Shown here: positions 20,044 to 29,696 of the stretch, piece after piece
Position numbering within the stretch: position 1 is the first letter of the stretch
How the letters are laid out: every line of letters begins with the position of its first letter
Source of the DNA: BJGV01 sp964196335
GTDB lineage: Bacteria; Pseudomonadota; Gammaproteobacteria; Burkholderiales; Nitrosomonadaceae
Reading direction: 5' to 3'
Assembly: GCA_965238155.1 (NCBI GenBank)
Contig: OZ250175.1
Coordinates: forward strand, 1,612,001-1,676,000
Length of the DNA: 64,000 bases
Position numbers and translations under genes: made by a program
The notes under the pieces: model-generated
Seen by the model: the letters and a program-made list of their open reading frames with translations, nothing else
Told to the model about the DNA's origin: nothing
Databases searched by the model: none

Positions 20044-22458
20044 TTATCCATCACATTTTTTTACTGTTATATCACTAAACATACCTCCCAGACTTGCAGT
20101 CATCGGGTGTGCAGTAGCCAGGCGTATACAGTTAGGTGGTATTTTGTCATCGCAATCTACTCTTAGTGATGCCTCTCCCTCACCTTGCTTTAGTTCTGCT
20201 TTATCTCCTGCACTTAAGCCAAGTCTCTCAAGTAAGTTACCTGACATCCATGCCACCGGTTCATCAATAGCATCGCGGGTACGTTGCAATGATTCTGCAT
20301 GACGCACAATAGGATCAGCCTGATAAATCGGCACCTCAGCAATGCGTTGAATACTGTCACTTTCCTGCCTGAATTGGTTTACTGTAAAATTATTTAATTC
20401 ATTATCTAAATAATTTTTGATATCACTATCAGGAGGTATAGCTTCCGCATATACTTGCTCAGGATTATCAAAATCAAAACCCTCCAGCTGCAGCAGGTTA
20501 CCTAATACTCTTAATATTTTCCATGCAGGACGCGTATCTCCAAGCGGCGCAACAACCCCATTAAAGTTTTGTACACGTCCCTCTGTATTGATGAAAGTAC
20601 CTGAGGTTTCAGTAAACGGAGAAATTGGAAGCATTACGTCAGCATAATCTGAATCAGCAGAGGCATTATTCTTGTATGCACTCATCATGACAACCAGATC
20701 CGCCGCACCTAATGTTTTTGTTGCTGCCTGCGGGTCATAAGCATCAAGTTCCGGCTCAAGATTTAACAATATATAAGCCCGGCATGGTTTAATGGTAGGT
20801 GTAGCAGTATCCATTCCCAACATTTGTGAAGCATTGTATCCATTGCCTGATGATGCTTCTAAAAAATCTTTGTTGGGTACTGCCCCCGCCAGGTATGCTC
20901 CAACACTGTTTGCGGCTTCACCTAAAATACCGAAATCTGCTTCTGTAAACTTTGCAATGTACTGAGTCAGCAGCTGGATATCTGCATATTGTGGATGGTG
21001 CTGCGCTAAATTACCAAGAAAAACAGAGGAAGGATTATTATTTATCAGGCTTACTGCTATCGAACGTGCTGTATCAGTTACATCAGTGATGCCTTCGAGC
21101 ACATTCTCTATATTATCTGGAATTTTTTCTTTTATTAACTCAACTATAACTTTCAAGACTTGTGCAAGTATCGCAACCATTTCTGAAGGTGGAATAATGG
21201 CCTGATTAGCAATATCAGTAAGCAAATCATCATTTACTGGATTTATCAGACTTAATTCTGCTCCGTCCTTTACTGCTCTACGTATACGCTGTGCTATAAG
21301 CGGATGATCTTTACGTAAACTACTGCCAATTATTAATATTGCCTTAAGCTCTGAAATATCTGCAATATTCATGCCCAACCAAGGTACACCATTCATATGT
21401 CTATCCGAACTGAAATCAGACTGACGTAACCTATGATCTATATTCTCACTACCCAAACCACGAACTAATTTTTGTAATAGAAATAATTCTTCCAAGGTAC
21501 TGTGTGGTGAGGCTAATGCACCAATACTCTGTGAACCGAATTTCTCTTTTATCTCTTTTAATCCAGTAGCAATAAATTCAAGTGCAGTTTCCCAGTCACA
21601 CTCCTGCCATTCGCTATCTTGTTTTATCATAGGCGTGGTTAGACGATCTTCTGAATTAAGACCTTCATAGGAGAAACGATCTTTATCTGATAGCCAGCAC
21701 TCATTTATTTCTTCATTATCACGTGGTAATACACGCATTACCCGGTTCTTCTTTACCTGCACTATTAAATTAGAACCAAGACCACAATGAGGGCTTATGG
21801 ACTTTCTACGAGATAACTCCCAGGTGCGCGCAGAATATCTGAATGGTTTACTGACAAGCGCTCCCACCGGACAAAGATCAATCATGTTACCGGATAATTC
21901 TGAGTCCACTGTGCTGCCAACAAACGATAAGATTTCTACATGTTCTCCTCGGCCAGCCATGCCCAGCTCCATAATGTCAGCTACTTCCTGGCCAAAACGT
22001 ACACACCGCGTACAATGTATACAACGAGTCATGTCTGTTGAAATAAGCGGCCCCAGGTTCTTGTCTGTCACAACACGCTTAGACTCCTCATATCTTGATG
22101 CACCTGTTCCATAACCTACTGCCAAATCCTGTAACTGACATTCTCCGCCTTGGTCGCAAATTGGACAATCCAACGGATGGTTAATGAGTAGAAACTCCAT
22201 CACTCCCTTCTGTGCTGTAATTGCCTGCTCACTATGTGAAGATACTTTCATACCTTCAACAACAAATGTGGCACAAGCTGGCAGAGGCTTAGGAGCTTTC
22301 TCCACCTCCACCAAACACATACGACAGTTTGCTGCAATCGACAGTTTCTTGTGATAGCAGAAATGTGGTATGTATATGCCTAACTGCCTGGCACCATCCA
22401 TGACGGTTCCACCTTTAGGTACTGACACTTGTTTGCCATCTATTTCAATATTTATCAT
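20044..22458 (-). CDS. nuoG: NADH-quinone oxidoreductase subunit G
   Basis: This is the largest peripheral-arm subunit of complex I (804 aa). The 2Fe-2S ligands are Cys34, 45, 48 and 62. His94 with Cys98, 101 and 107 ligates N5. Cys146, 149 and 152 with Cys196 ligate N4. The extra four-Cys site for cluster N7, seen in E. coli, is not formed here: only Cys226 stands in the SISPHCGLGSN region. From about residue 220 the protein continues as a molybdopterin-oxidoreductase-like domain that has lost catalytic function. It is 13 bases before nuoH. Confidence 0.96.
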   Translation of the reverse strand: MINIEIDGKQVSVPKGGTVMDGARQLGIYIPHFCYHKKLSIAANCRMCLVEVEKAPKPLPACATFVVEGMKVSSHSEQAITAQKGVMEFLLINHPLDCPICDQGGECQLQDLAVGYGTGASRYEESKRVVTDKNLGPLISTDMTRCIHCTRCVRFGQEVADIMELGMAGRGEHVEILSFVGSTVDSELSGNMIDLCPVGALVSKPFRYSARTWELSRRKSISPHCGLGSNLIVQVKKNRVMRVLPRDNEEINECWLSDKDRFSYEGLNSEDRLTTPMIKQDSEWQECDWETALEFIATGLKEIKEKFGSQSIGALASPHSTLEELFLLQKLVRGLGSENIDHRLRQSDFSSDRHMNGVPWLGMNIADISELKAILIIGSSLRKDHPLIAQRIRRAVKDGAELSLINPVNDDLLTDIANQAIIPPSEMVAILAQVLKVIVELIKEKIPDNIENVLEGITDVTDTARSIAVSLINNNPSSVFLGNLAQHHPQYADIQLLTQYIAKFTEADFGILGEAANSVGAYLAGAVPNKDFLEASSGNGYNASQMLGMDTATPTIKPCRAYILLNLEPELDAYDPQAATKTLGAADLVVMMSAYKNNASADSDYADVMLPISPFTETSGTFINTEGRVQNFNGVVAPLGDTRPAWKILRVLGNLLQLEGFDFDNPEQVYAEAIPPDSDIKNYLDNELNNFTVNQFRQESDSIQRIAEVPIYQADPIVRHAESLQRTRDAIDEPVAWMSGNLLERLGLSAGDKAELKQGEGEASLRVDCDDKIPPNCIRLATAHPMTASLGGMFSDITVKKCDG

Positions 22459-22539
22459 TAGAAATAATTTTTAGATTTGTATTGTGTAACCACTGACAAC
22501 AGCTAACAATGAACTTCATATTTAAGTAAAATATACAAA

Positions 22540-23832
22540 TTACACCATACATTTTTTGTGCTCAATATGATACTCAAACTCATCACGAAAATGCTCTATC
22601 ATAGCCAGTACCGGCAATGCTGCAGCTTCCCCCAATGCACAAATTGTACGTCCCTGAATATTATCAGCAACATTATTTAGAAGGTCCAAATCTTCAGCTC
22701 GTCCCTTGCCTGTCTCGATCCTGTGTATCACACGATAGAGCCAGCCGGTACCCTCGCGACACGGCGTGCACTGACCACAGGATTCTTCAAAGTAAAAATA
22801 TGCAAGCCGTTCTAATGCTTTCACCATACAGGTAGTGTCGTCCATAATAATAACTGCACCTGAACCAAGCATAGAGCCTGCCTTAGCTATTGAATCAAAA
22901 TCCATATCTGTCTGCATCATGATATCGCCGGGTAAAACAGGCATCGATGAACCCCCGGGAATACACCCTTTCAATTTTCTTCCTCCGCGCATACCGCCCG
23001 CCATTTCCAGCAGCTTTACAAATGGTGTCCCCATTGGCACTTCATAATTCCCCGGCTTATTAACATGGCCAGATACCGAGAAGATCTTGGTACCACCGTT
23101 ATTGGGTTTGCCTATCTGTAAATATTCTTCCCCACCATTCCGGATAATCCAAGGTACAGCAGCAAATGTCTCAGTATTATTAATTGTGGTTGGTTTACCG
23201 TAGAGTCCAAAACTTGCTGGAAACGGGGGTTTGAAGCGTGGCTGCCCTTTTTTACCTTCAAGTGACTCTAGTAATGCTGTTTCTTCACCACAAATATAGG
23301 CTCCGTAGCCATGATGATTGTAAAGTTTAAAACTAAATCCTGAACCTAATATATTTTCACCCAATAAGCCTGCAGAATATGCTTCATCAACCGCCTCTTC
23401 CATGCGTTCGTATGTATCCCATATCTCACCATGAATATAATTGTAGCCAGTCTGAATACCCATTGCATAAGCACCGATAAGCATTCCCTCAATCAGAATA
23501 TGGGGATTATGGTGCATGATGTCCCGATCCTTGAAAGTACCAGGCTCACCTTCATCTGAATTACATACCAGATACTTATCTCCTTCAAACTGCTTAGGCA
23601 TGAAACTCCATTTTAATCCTGTTGGAAAACCTGCTCCTCCCCGCCCACGTAACGCAGATTTTTTTACTTCTTCTATAACTGTATCCGGTGAAATTTTTTC
23701 AGTCAGAATCTTTCTTAGTGCAACATAACCTTCTCTCTGTTCATAATGTTTAAGGCGCCAGTTATCCGGATCAGATGGATTCACCCCAGAAAGCAATACT
23801 CCGGGTGACAGTATATTAGCTGACTGAGTCAT
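22540..23832 (-). CDS. nuoF: NADH-quinone oxidoreductase subunit F
   Basis: This subunit binds NADH and FMN and carries cluster N3 (430 aa). The glycine-rich nucleotide motif GRGGAGFPTG is at 63-72, the FMN/NADH region YLVCNSDEGEPGTFKDR at about 87-103, and the 4Fe-4S ligands are Cys352, 355, 358 and 398. Its start codon overlaps the nuoE stop by 4 bases (ATGA), which fits translational coupling of the two-subunit NADH module. Confidence 0.97.
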   Translation of the reverse strand: MTQSANILSPGVLLSGVNPSDPDNWRLKHYEQREGYVALRKILTEKISPDTVIEEVKKSALRGRGGAGFPTGLKWSFMPKQFEGDKYLVCNSDEGEPGTFKDRDIMHHNPHILIEGMLIGAYAMGIQTGYNYIHGEIWDTYERMEEAVDEAYSAGLLGENILGSGFSFKLYNHHGYGAYICGEETALLESLEGKKGQPRFKPPFPASFGLYGKPTTINNTETFAAVPWIIRNGGEEYLQIGKPNNGGTKIFSVSGHVNKPGNYEVPMGTPFVKLLEMAGGMRGGRKLKGCIPGGSSMPVLPGDIMMQTDMDFDSIAKAGSMLGSGAVIIMDDTTCMVKALERLAYFYFEESCGQCTPCREGTGWLYRVIHRIETGKGRAEDLDLLNNVADNIQGRTICALGEAAALPVLAMIEHFRDEFEYHIEHKKCMV

Positions 23833-24305
23833 TTACTCAGTTCCTCAAGTAATTGATCAATCTTTTCATTAGACATAAAACTACACATCCGTTTATTATT
23901 AACTAGTAACACGGGTGCATCTCCGCATGCACCCATACATTCTCCCTCTTTAAGGGTAAACTTTTTATCTGCCGTAGTTTGATTAAAATCAATTCCTAGT
24001 TTTCGTTTTAAATGGGCAGCTGCATCAACACCGCCAGATAAACCACACGGTAAATTAGTACAAACAGTAAGCTTGTGTTTACCCAAGGGCTGTAAGTTAT
24101 ACATATTATAAAAAGTTGCCACCTCATACACGGCAACTGGAGGCATTCCTAGGTATTCTGCAATAAAATCCATGGTCTCGTTAGCCAGCCAGCCTTTCTC
24201 ATCTTGAGCAATAGCAAGTGCTGACATCACCGCAGATCGTTTCTGATCGACGGGATACTTCTTAATCTCATAATCAATTTTTTTTAGTGCTTGGGCGCTT
24301 AACAT
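23829..24305 (-). CDS. nuoE: NADH-quinone oxidoreductase subunit E
   Basis: This is a thioredoxin-like 2Fe-2S subunit of complex I (158 aa) carrying cluster N1a. Ligands are Cys82 and Cys87 in VCTNLPCGLSGG and Cys123 and Cys127 in CMGACGDAP. A helical N-terminal domain precedes the thioredoxin fold. It is coupled to nuoF by a 4-base overlap and lies 25 bases after nuoD. Confidence 0.97.
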   Translation of the reverse strand: MLSAQALKKIDYEIKKYPVDQKRSAVMSALAIAQDEKGWLANETMDFIAEYLGMPPVAVYEVATFYNMYNLQPLGKHKLTVCTNLPCGLSGGVDAAAHLKRKLGIDFNQTTADKKFTLKEGECMGACGDAPVLLVNNKRMCSFMSNEKIDQLLEELSK

Positions 24306-24330
24306 TTCAATTAGTAGCCTATATATATTA

Positions 24331-25584
24331 CTATCTATCTATTTCGCCAAATACGATATCTTGTGTGCCGATAATAGCTACAACATCCGCGATCATGTGC
24401 CCACGGGACATTTCATCTAATGCTGCTAAATGAGCAAAACCGGGAGCACGTATTTTTAAACGGTAGGGCATATTTGCACCATCCGATATAAGATAAATTC
24501 CAAATTCACCCTTAGGGTGCTCGACTGCTGCATAAGCCTCACCTGGTGGCACATGAAAACCTTCAGTAAAAAGCTTGAAATGGTGAATTAGTTCTTCCAT
24601 ATTCTGTTTCATTTCAACACGTGAAGGTGGTGCGATTTTATGGTTATCAGTTATTACAGGACCAGGGTTATCACGCAGCCACTTGACACACTGTTTAATA
24701 ATACGATTAGATTGACGGAATTCCTCTATACGTACTAAATAACGATCATAGCAATCACCATTGACTCCTACCGGTATATCAAAATCAATCTGGTCATAAA
24801 CTTCGTATGGCTGCTTCTTGCGCAAATCCCATTCAACACCAGATCCCCGTAACATAGGTCCTGTAAATCCAAGTGCCTTAGCCCGATCAGGCGAAACAAC
24901 ACCAATACCAACCAAACGCTGCTTCCATATACGATTGTCCGTAAGCAAAGTCTCATATTCATCCACATAGGTGGGAAAGCGGTCAGTAAAATTCTCAATA
25001 AAATCAAGCAGAGAACCCTGGCGGTTCTCGTTTAGCAATTTAGTCTTTTCTTCATTATGAATTTTAGATGGCTTGTATTTCGGCATTGAATCCGGCAGAT
25101 CTCTATATACTCCGCCAGGACGATAATAAGCAGCATGCAACCTTGCTCCGGATACAGCTTCATAGCAATCCATAAGATCCTCACGCTCTCGAAAAGCATA
25201 GAGAAAAACTGTCATTGCACCCACATCTAATGCATGCGCACCTAACCATAAAAGATGATTTAATATGCGGGTGATCTCATCAAACATCACTCGAATGTAT
25301 TGTGCTCGTAACGGTACTTCAAGCTGAAGTATTTTCTCAATAGCCATTACGTAGGCATGTTCATTTACCATCATTGAAACGTAATCTAGCCGATCCATAT
25401 AAGGAACCGACTGGATATATGGCTTATTTTCAGCTAATTTTTCGGTAGCTCGATGTAGCAACCCAATATGTGGGTCAGCACGTTGTACTACTTCGCCATC
25501 CAGTTCCAGCACCAGGCGCAATACCCCATGTGCAGCCGGATGCTGTGGGCCAAAATTCATTGTGTAATTACGTATCTCAGCCAT
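24331..25584 (-). CDS. nuoD: NADH-quinone oxidoreductase subunit D
   Basis: This is the 49-kDa-type subunit of complex I (417 aa), derived from the NiFe-hydrogenase large subunit, which forms the quinone pocket together with NuoB and NuoH. Signatures are NFGPQHPAAHGVLRLVLELDGE at the N-terminus (with the quinone-site His), HRATEKLAENKPY, and DPCYxxLD-like positions without nickel ligands. It is a separate gene from nuoC, unlike the E. coli nuoCD fusion. The gap to nuoC is 27 bases. Confidence 0.97.
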   Translation of the reverse strand: MAEIRNYTMNFGPQHPAAHGVLRLVLELDGEVVQRADPHIGLLHRATEKLAENKPYIQSVPYMDRLDYVSMMVNEHAYVMAIEKILQLEVPLRAQYIRVMFDEITRILNHLLWLGAHALDVGAMTVFLYAFREREDLMDCYEAVSGARLHAAYYRPGGVYRDLPDSMPKYKPSKIHNEEKTKLLNENRQGSLLDFIENFTDRFPTYVDEYETLLTDNRIWKQRLVGIGVVSPDRAKALGFTGPMLRGSGVEWDLRKKQPYEVYDQIDFDIPVGVNGDCYDRYLVRIEEFRQSNRIIKQCVKWLRDNPGPVITDNHKIAPPSRVEMKQNMEELIHHFKLFTEGFHVPPGEAYAAVEHPKGEFGIYLISDGANMPYRLKIRAPGFAHLAALDEMSRGHMIADVVAIIGTQDIVFGEIDR

Positions 25585-25611
25585 GTTTAAATAATCTCAA
25601 GCAAAACAAAC

Positions 25612-26229
25612 TCATTTATTACCCCCATAATGTTCTTCTCGTATTACACGTGGCATAATTTCACGTGGTTCAATACTGACTGGCTGATAAATCACCCTTT
25701 GTTGATCCGGGTCATAACGCATCTCTACGTTACCTGTTAAAGGGAAATCTTTACGGAATGGATTTCCTATGAAACCATAATCTGTAAGAATACGACGTAA
25801 ATCCGGGTGCCCATTAAAAACAACACCATAGAGATCAAATGCCTCACGTTCAAACCAGTTTGCTACTGGCCATATTTCAATGACTGAATCCAGGACAGGA
25901 ATTTCATCATTAGCGGAGTAAGTTCTAACCCGTAGTCTATAGTTGTGACTAATAGAAAGCAGATGATATACAACCGCAAAACGATTGTCCTGACGATCTC
26001 CATCAGTAATGGATTCAACACCATAAGATAAATAATCAACCCCGCACAGGTCTATGAGTATTTCAAAACCTAACTCAGAATTATCACGGAGGGTTTTCAT
26101 TACCCAAAGTAATTTGCTGGGATCTACTTCAATAGTCAACTCACCCAATTGCTCAGTTGTGCTTACAAGCTTATTGGCAAGTATATTTTGCAAACAAAGG
26201 GAGAGTGTTTCCAAACGAGAGCGCGACAT
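25612..26229 (-). CDS. nuoC: NADH-quinone oxidoreductase subunit C
   Basis: This is the 30-kDa-type peripheral subunit of complex I (205 aa). The family signature is at about 130-165, with WFEREAFDLYGVVFNGHPD followed by RRILTDYGFIGNPFRKDFPL. It has no cofactor. It lies 9 bases after nuoB and 27 before nuoD. Confidence 0.97.
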   Translation of the reverse strand: MSRSRLETLSLCLQNILANKLVSTTEQLGELTIEVDPSKLLWVMKTLRDNSELGFEILIDLCGVDYLSYGVESITDGDRQDNRFAVVYHLLSISHNYRLRVRTYSANDEIPVLDSVIEIWPVANWFEREAFDLYGVVFNGHPDLRRILTDYGFIGNPFRKDFPLTGNVEMRYDPDQQRVIYQPVSIEPREIMPRVIREEHYGGNK

Positions 26230-26238
26230 AATATTGCC

Positions 26239-26715
26239 TCAGCGAGCTATGGTGTTGGTACGCTTAATTTTATTTTGTAGCTGAATTATCCCATAGAGCA
26301 GAGCTTCTGCTGTCGGCGGACAACCCGGCACGTAGATATCCACTGGCACAATTCGATCACAACCACGTACTACCGAATAGGAATAATGATAATAGCCTCC
26401 TCCATTAGCACAAGATCCCATGGAAATTACCCATCTTGGCTCTGCCATCTGATCATAAACCTTTCGTAATGCAGGTGCCATTTTGTTGCACAATGTACCG
26501 GCAACTATCATAACATCAGATTGACGCGGACTAGGACGAAACACAACACCAAAACGATCCAGGTCATAGCGTGAAGCACCTGCCTGCATCATTTCTACTG
26601 CGCAACAAGCAAGACCAAATGTCATCGGCCACATAGAACCGGTCCGCCCCCAGTTAATAACATTATCCAGGTGGGTAGTAACAAAACCTTTTTCCAATAC
26701 GCCTTCAATACTCAT
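26239..26715 (-). CDS. nuoB: NADH-quinone oxidoreductase subunit B
   Basis: This subunit carries the terminal cluster N2 next to the quinone site (158 aa). The unusual ligand set is complete: tandem Cys37/Cys38 in GLACCAVEMM, Cys102 in GSCANGGGYY and Cys132 in VPGCPPTAEAL. It lies 4 bases after nuoA. Confidence 0.98.
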   Translation of the reverse strand: MSIEGVLEKGFVTTHLDNVINWGRTGSMWPMTFGLACCAVEMMQAGASRYDLDRFGVVFRPSPRQSDVMIVAGTLCNKMAPALRKVYDQMAEPRWVISMGSCANGGGYYHYSYSVVRGCDRIVPVDIYVPGCPPTAEALLYGIIQLQNKIKRTNTIAR

Positions 26716-26719
26716 ATTA

Positions 26720-27076
26720 TCAGTCCCATTCTAATGCTCCCTTCATCCATTCGTAAATGAAACCAATAATGAGAATACCAAGAAATATCATCATTGCAAC
26801 AAAACCGAACAGGCCAATTTCGTTCAAAACTACTGCCCATGGAAATAGAAACGCAATTTCCAGATCAAAAAGAATAAACAAAATAGCAACTAAATAATAT
26901 CGCACATCAAATTTCATGCGTGCATCTTCAAAAGCTTCAAAACCACACTCATAAGGTGAAAGCTTCTCATTATCAGGACGATTAGGAGCAAGCAGCCAGC
27001 CCATTGCCATCGGTACTACACCTACAGCAAGACCTACAAAGATAAATATCAGAATCGAAAAATAATTTTCTAGCAT
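26720..27076 (-). CDS. nuoA: NADH-quinone oxidoreductase subunit A
   Basis: This is a small membrane subunit of complex I (118 aa, three transmembrane helices). The loop YECGFEAFEDARMKFDVRYY contains the conserved Cys that lies near the quinone cavity, and the DLEIAFLFPWAV segment carries conserved acidic residues. It is the first nuo gene, 78 bases after the tRNA-Leu gene. Confidence 0.96.
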   Translation of the reverse strand: MLENYFSILIFIFVGLAVGVVPMAMGWLLAPNRPDNEKLSPYECGFEAFEDARMKFDVRYYLVAILFILFDLEIAFLFPWAVVLNEIGLFGFVAMMIFLGILIIGFIYEWMKGALEWD

Positions 27077-27154
27077 CTATTACAACCAAAATTGAAAAGA
27101 AGATCACATATACATAATTTACATCTGTTCCTTATGGAACGCCATCATTTAATA

Positions 27155-27239
27155 TGGTGCCGACGGCGAGACTCGAACTCGCACAGCTTTCGCTACCGCC
27201 CCCTCAAGACGGCGTGTATACCAATTTCACCACGTCGGC
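27155..27239 (-). tRNA. tRNA-Leu (GAG anticodon)
   Basis: The minus strand gives an 85-nt class II tRNA with CCA encoded. The acceptor stem GCCGACG pairs with CGTCGGC, the T arm contains GTTCGAGTC, and the anticodon stem CCGTC/GGCGG encloses the loop TTGAGGG, giving anticodon GAG (plus-strand 27203-27205). A long variable arm is present. The tpiA-secG-tRNA-Leu order recalls secG-leuU of E. coli. It probably lies on the secG or nuo transcript. Confidence 0.95.
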
Positions 27240-27322
27240 AGCTTGACTTGAGATCCGAGTATAAAAATTAATCTCTTTTATAATACTCTATTAGCGAATT
27301 AATTAAATCCCACCACTCTAGG

Positions 27323-27685
27323 TTATTGTGGTATTTCCCCAGCCTTTGACGCTTCCTCATTTGCAGGAACTTGTGGTGTAGTAACTGGAGGCATCTCTGC
27401 TGAGACTGAAGACTGATCTGATATTACATTTTCCATAACACCCTTGCTTTCTGATGTATAACCTGAAAGGTATGTAAGTCCAAGAGTAGAAATAAAAAAT
27501 ACTGCTGCCAGAACTCCTGTGGTTCTACTCAGAAAATTTGCAGAGCCACTTGCACCAAACAAACTTCCAGAAGAACCGCTACCAAAAGCTGCGCCCATAT
27601 CGGCTCCCTTACCATGTTGAAGTAAAACTAACACGATCACACTAACAGCTGACAGTACATTTACAACCCAAATGAATGTTTCCAA
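27323..27685 (-). CDS. secG: Protein translocase subunit SecG
   Basis: This 120-aa accessory membrane subunit of SecYEG stimulates protein export. Two hydrophobic helices (about 3-22 and 54-74) flank the family loop, which contains LLQHGKGADMGAAFGSGSSG and FGASGSANFLSR. The C-terminal tail is Ala/Pro/Glu rich and variable. It lies 17 bases after tpiA, a conserved pair. Confidence 0.94.
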   Translation of the reverse strand: METFIWVVNVLSAVSVIVLVLLQHGKGADMGAAFGSGSSGSLFGASGSANFLSRTTGVLAAVFFISTLGLTYLSGYTSESKGVMENVISDQSSVSAEMPPVTTPQVPANEEASKAGEIPQ

Positions 27686-27702
27686 TTTTTACTCCAAAAA
27701 AA

Positions 27703-28458
27703 TCAATAATTTGCTGCCAGACAAATGGAAATAAATTCGTCAGCAAGCAATGACGCGCCTCCGATTAATCCCCCGTCAATATCAGACATGGAAAATAGCT
27801 CTGCAGCATTATTTGCCTTTACGCTACCACCATAAAGAATTTGTAATTCAACAGCAATCTTGACATTGTGACTCGCAATTCTATTACGGATAAAAACATG
27901 TACATCCTGGGCTTGCTGAGGTGTCGCTGTTTTTCCAGTTCCAATAGCCCATATTGGTTCATAAGCCAACACTGAGTCAGCCAGCACCTCTACGCCCGCC
28001 AGCTCAATCACCGCATCTAACTGCTCTCCTACTACCTGTTCCGTAAGTCCGGCTTCCCGCTGATCCAGAGTCTCACCAACACATAAAATTGGCACTAAGC
28101 CAACATCTAGTGCAGCCTTAAACTTAAGGGAGACCGTATGACTATCTTCACCATACAAAGTACGTCTTTCCGAGTGTCCAACAATTACAAATTGACAACA
28201 AAAATCATTCAGCATCATTGCTGAGACTTCGCCAGTGTAAGCTCCCTTATCATACTGGCTTATATTCTGAGCTCCCCAAGAAATACACGTATCTTTTAAC
28301 AGGGAATGCACCTGAGATAAATACGGATAAGGCACACATACTGCACAGGTCGCTTTATCTATCCCCACAGTACCTGTAACAATCTTGCTCAACAAATCCC
28401 TGTTTTGCTCAATTCCACCATGCATTTTCCAGTTGCCGGCAACTAGTTTTTTACGCAT
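27703..28458 (-). CDS. tpiA: Triose-phosphate isomerase
   Basis: This enzyme interconverts dihydroxyacetone phosphate and glyceraldehyde 3-phosphate in glycolysis and the Calvin cycle (251 aa). The active-site residues are intact: Asn9 and Lys11 in GNWKMHG, His95 in VGHSERR, Glu167 in AYEPIWAIGTG, followed by the phosphate-gripping loop 6. It heads the tpiA-secG-tRNA-Leu-nuo stretch. Confidence 0.97.
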   Translation of the reverse strand: MRKKLVAGNWKMHGGIEQNRDLLSKIVTGTVGIDKATCAVCVPYPYLSQVHSLLKDTCISWGAQNISQYDKGAYTGEVSAMMLNDFCCQFVIVGHSERRTLYGEDSHTVSLKFKAALDVGLVPILCVGETLDQREAGLTEQVVGEQLDAVIELAGVEVLADSVLAYEPIWAIGTGKTATPQQAQDVHVFIRNRIASHNVKIAVELQILYGGSVKANNAAELFSMSDIDGGLIGGASLLADEFISICLAANY

Positions 28459-28483
28459 AGCTGTTCTTCCTCAAAAGCTTAGA

Positions 28484-28512
28484 ATGTTACCTGTGAATAG
28501 ATATTGGGTCAA
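28484..28512 (-). promoter_or_regulatory. Putative sigma-70 promoter of tpiA-secG
   Basis: On the minus strand TTGACC (28507-28512) and TAACAT (28484-28489) are 17 bases apart, ending 26 bases before the tpiA ATG. It is a moderate match to sigma-70. The rest of the 251-base gap to pstB holds the pstB hairpin and no gene. Confidence 0.45.
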
Positions 28513-28613
28513 TCGTGGAAAAACTGATATGTACAGTACAATCTGAATAAAGTCATAGCAATAGTTTATTGTATACAATTGATTGATATATAAGTGTTTC
28601 CTATTATATTAAG

Positions 28614-28661
28614 AAAAAGGAAGAGCTTGCTTTATCTTGTACAAAACTACAACCAGCAAGC
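28614..28661 (-). terminator. Possible terminator after pstB
   Basis: On the minus strand GCTTGCT (28655-28661) pairs with AGCAAGC (28625-28631), and inside the loop TTGTA pairs with TACAA (28637-28652). A pyrimidine tract with five T follows at 28614-28618. The loop is large and the T-run is offset, so it may be a weak terminator or only an RNA 3' end stabiliser. Confidence 0.5.
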
Positions 28662-28709
28662 AGACCATATACCTAGTTAACTATACTTTCCGTGTTTACA
28701 TGTTACAGC

Positions 28710-29696
28710 TTATCCAACACGTCCAGTTATATAGTCTTCAGTCATTTTATTCTTGGGCTTTATAAAAATAGTATCCGTAACACCAAACTCAATTAACTCA
28801 CCTAGATACATATAAGCAGTGTAATCAGAAACGCGTGCAGCTTGCTGCATACTGTGTGTAACAATAAGTATAGTAATCTTCTTTTTAAGATCTGCAATGA
28901 GCTCTTCAATACTTGCCGTAGCAATCGGGTCAAGTGCTGAAGTGGGTTCATCAAATAATAGAATCTCGGGATCAGTAGCAAGCGCACGAGCAATACATAA
29001 CCTCTGCTGCTGCCCGCCAGAAAGCTCAAAGGCAAGATTATTAATGCGATCCTTTACTTCATCCCATAGCGCTGCGCCACGTAAAGCCTCCTCAACTTTT
29101 TCGTCTAATACTGCACGTTGTCTTATTCCCCGAACACGTAGACCATAGGCCACATTTTCGTAAATAGACTTAGGAAATGGATTGGGTTTCTGGAATACCA
29201 TACTAATACGCATTCGTACTTCAATTGGGTCCACGTCACGTGAAAGAATATTTACGTTATCTGGATGCAAGATTATATCGCCGACATACTGATTACCAGG
29301 GTAAAGATCATGCATACGATTGAAACATCGTAATAATGTTGATTTTCCACATCCGGACGGGCCAATTAGTGCAGTTACCTGTTTCTCATGCAGCAACATA
29401 TTAACGTTTTTTAGTGCATGAAATTCACCATAGTAAAAGTTAAGATCTCTGATTTCTGATTTACACTGAGTCAGAGTAGTACTATCCTGTATGTGGTACA
29501 GTTGCTCAACCTTAGTTTGAGAGCTTTCATTTCCTTGGCCATTTTTGGCTCCCACAGTTTTCTCCTTTACCTTGTACTGGGTCGAAATGGTATTTTCAGT
29601 AGCATTATCCTGCATGTGATGTGGTTGTACAACTTCAGTTTGAAAACTCTCATTTTCTTGAACTGCTGCGTACCCCATAATTTTCTCTTCTACCAT
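28710..29696 (-). CDS. pstB: Phosphate ABC transporter ATP-binding protein PstB, with duplicated N-terminal extension
   Basis: This is the ATPase of the PstSCAB high-affinity phosphate importer. The catalytic motifs are complete: Walker A GPSGCGKST at 112-120, signature LSGGQQ at 225-230 and Walker B ILLFDE at 245-250. PstB proteins usually have about 250-270 residues and begin close to the RDLNFYYG-like motif, which here starts only at residue 83. The 328-aa product carries about 80 extra N-terminal residues made of two imperfect copies of a 41-residue unit (2-42 and 43-83; for example NESFQTEVVQPHHMQD against NESSQTKVEQLYHIQD). The ATG overlaps the pstA stop by 7 bases, which supports this start by coupling. 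Function of the extension is unknown. Confidence 0.92.
   Translation of the reverse strand: MVEEKIMGYAAVQENESFQTEVVQPHHMQDNATENTISTQYKVKEKTVGAKNGQGNESSQTKVEQLYHIQDSTTLTQCKSEIRDLNFYYGEFHALKNVNMLLHEKQVTALIGPSGCGKSTLLRCFNRMHDLYPGNQYVGDIILHPDNVNILSRDVDPIEVRMRISMVFQKPNPFPKSIYENVAYGLRVRGIRQRAVLDEKVEEALRGAALWDEVKDRINNLAFELSGGQQQRLCIARALATDPEILLFDEPTSALDPIATASIEELIADLKKKITILIVTHSMQQAARVSDYTAYMYLGELIEFGVTDTIFIKPKNKMTEDYITGRVG

Noticed and set aside
22540..24305. Possible bidirectional hydrogenase or formate dehydrogenase diaphorase instead of NuoE/NuoF
   Set aside because: All 14 nuo genes are present in order, so the NADH module belongs to complex I.
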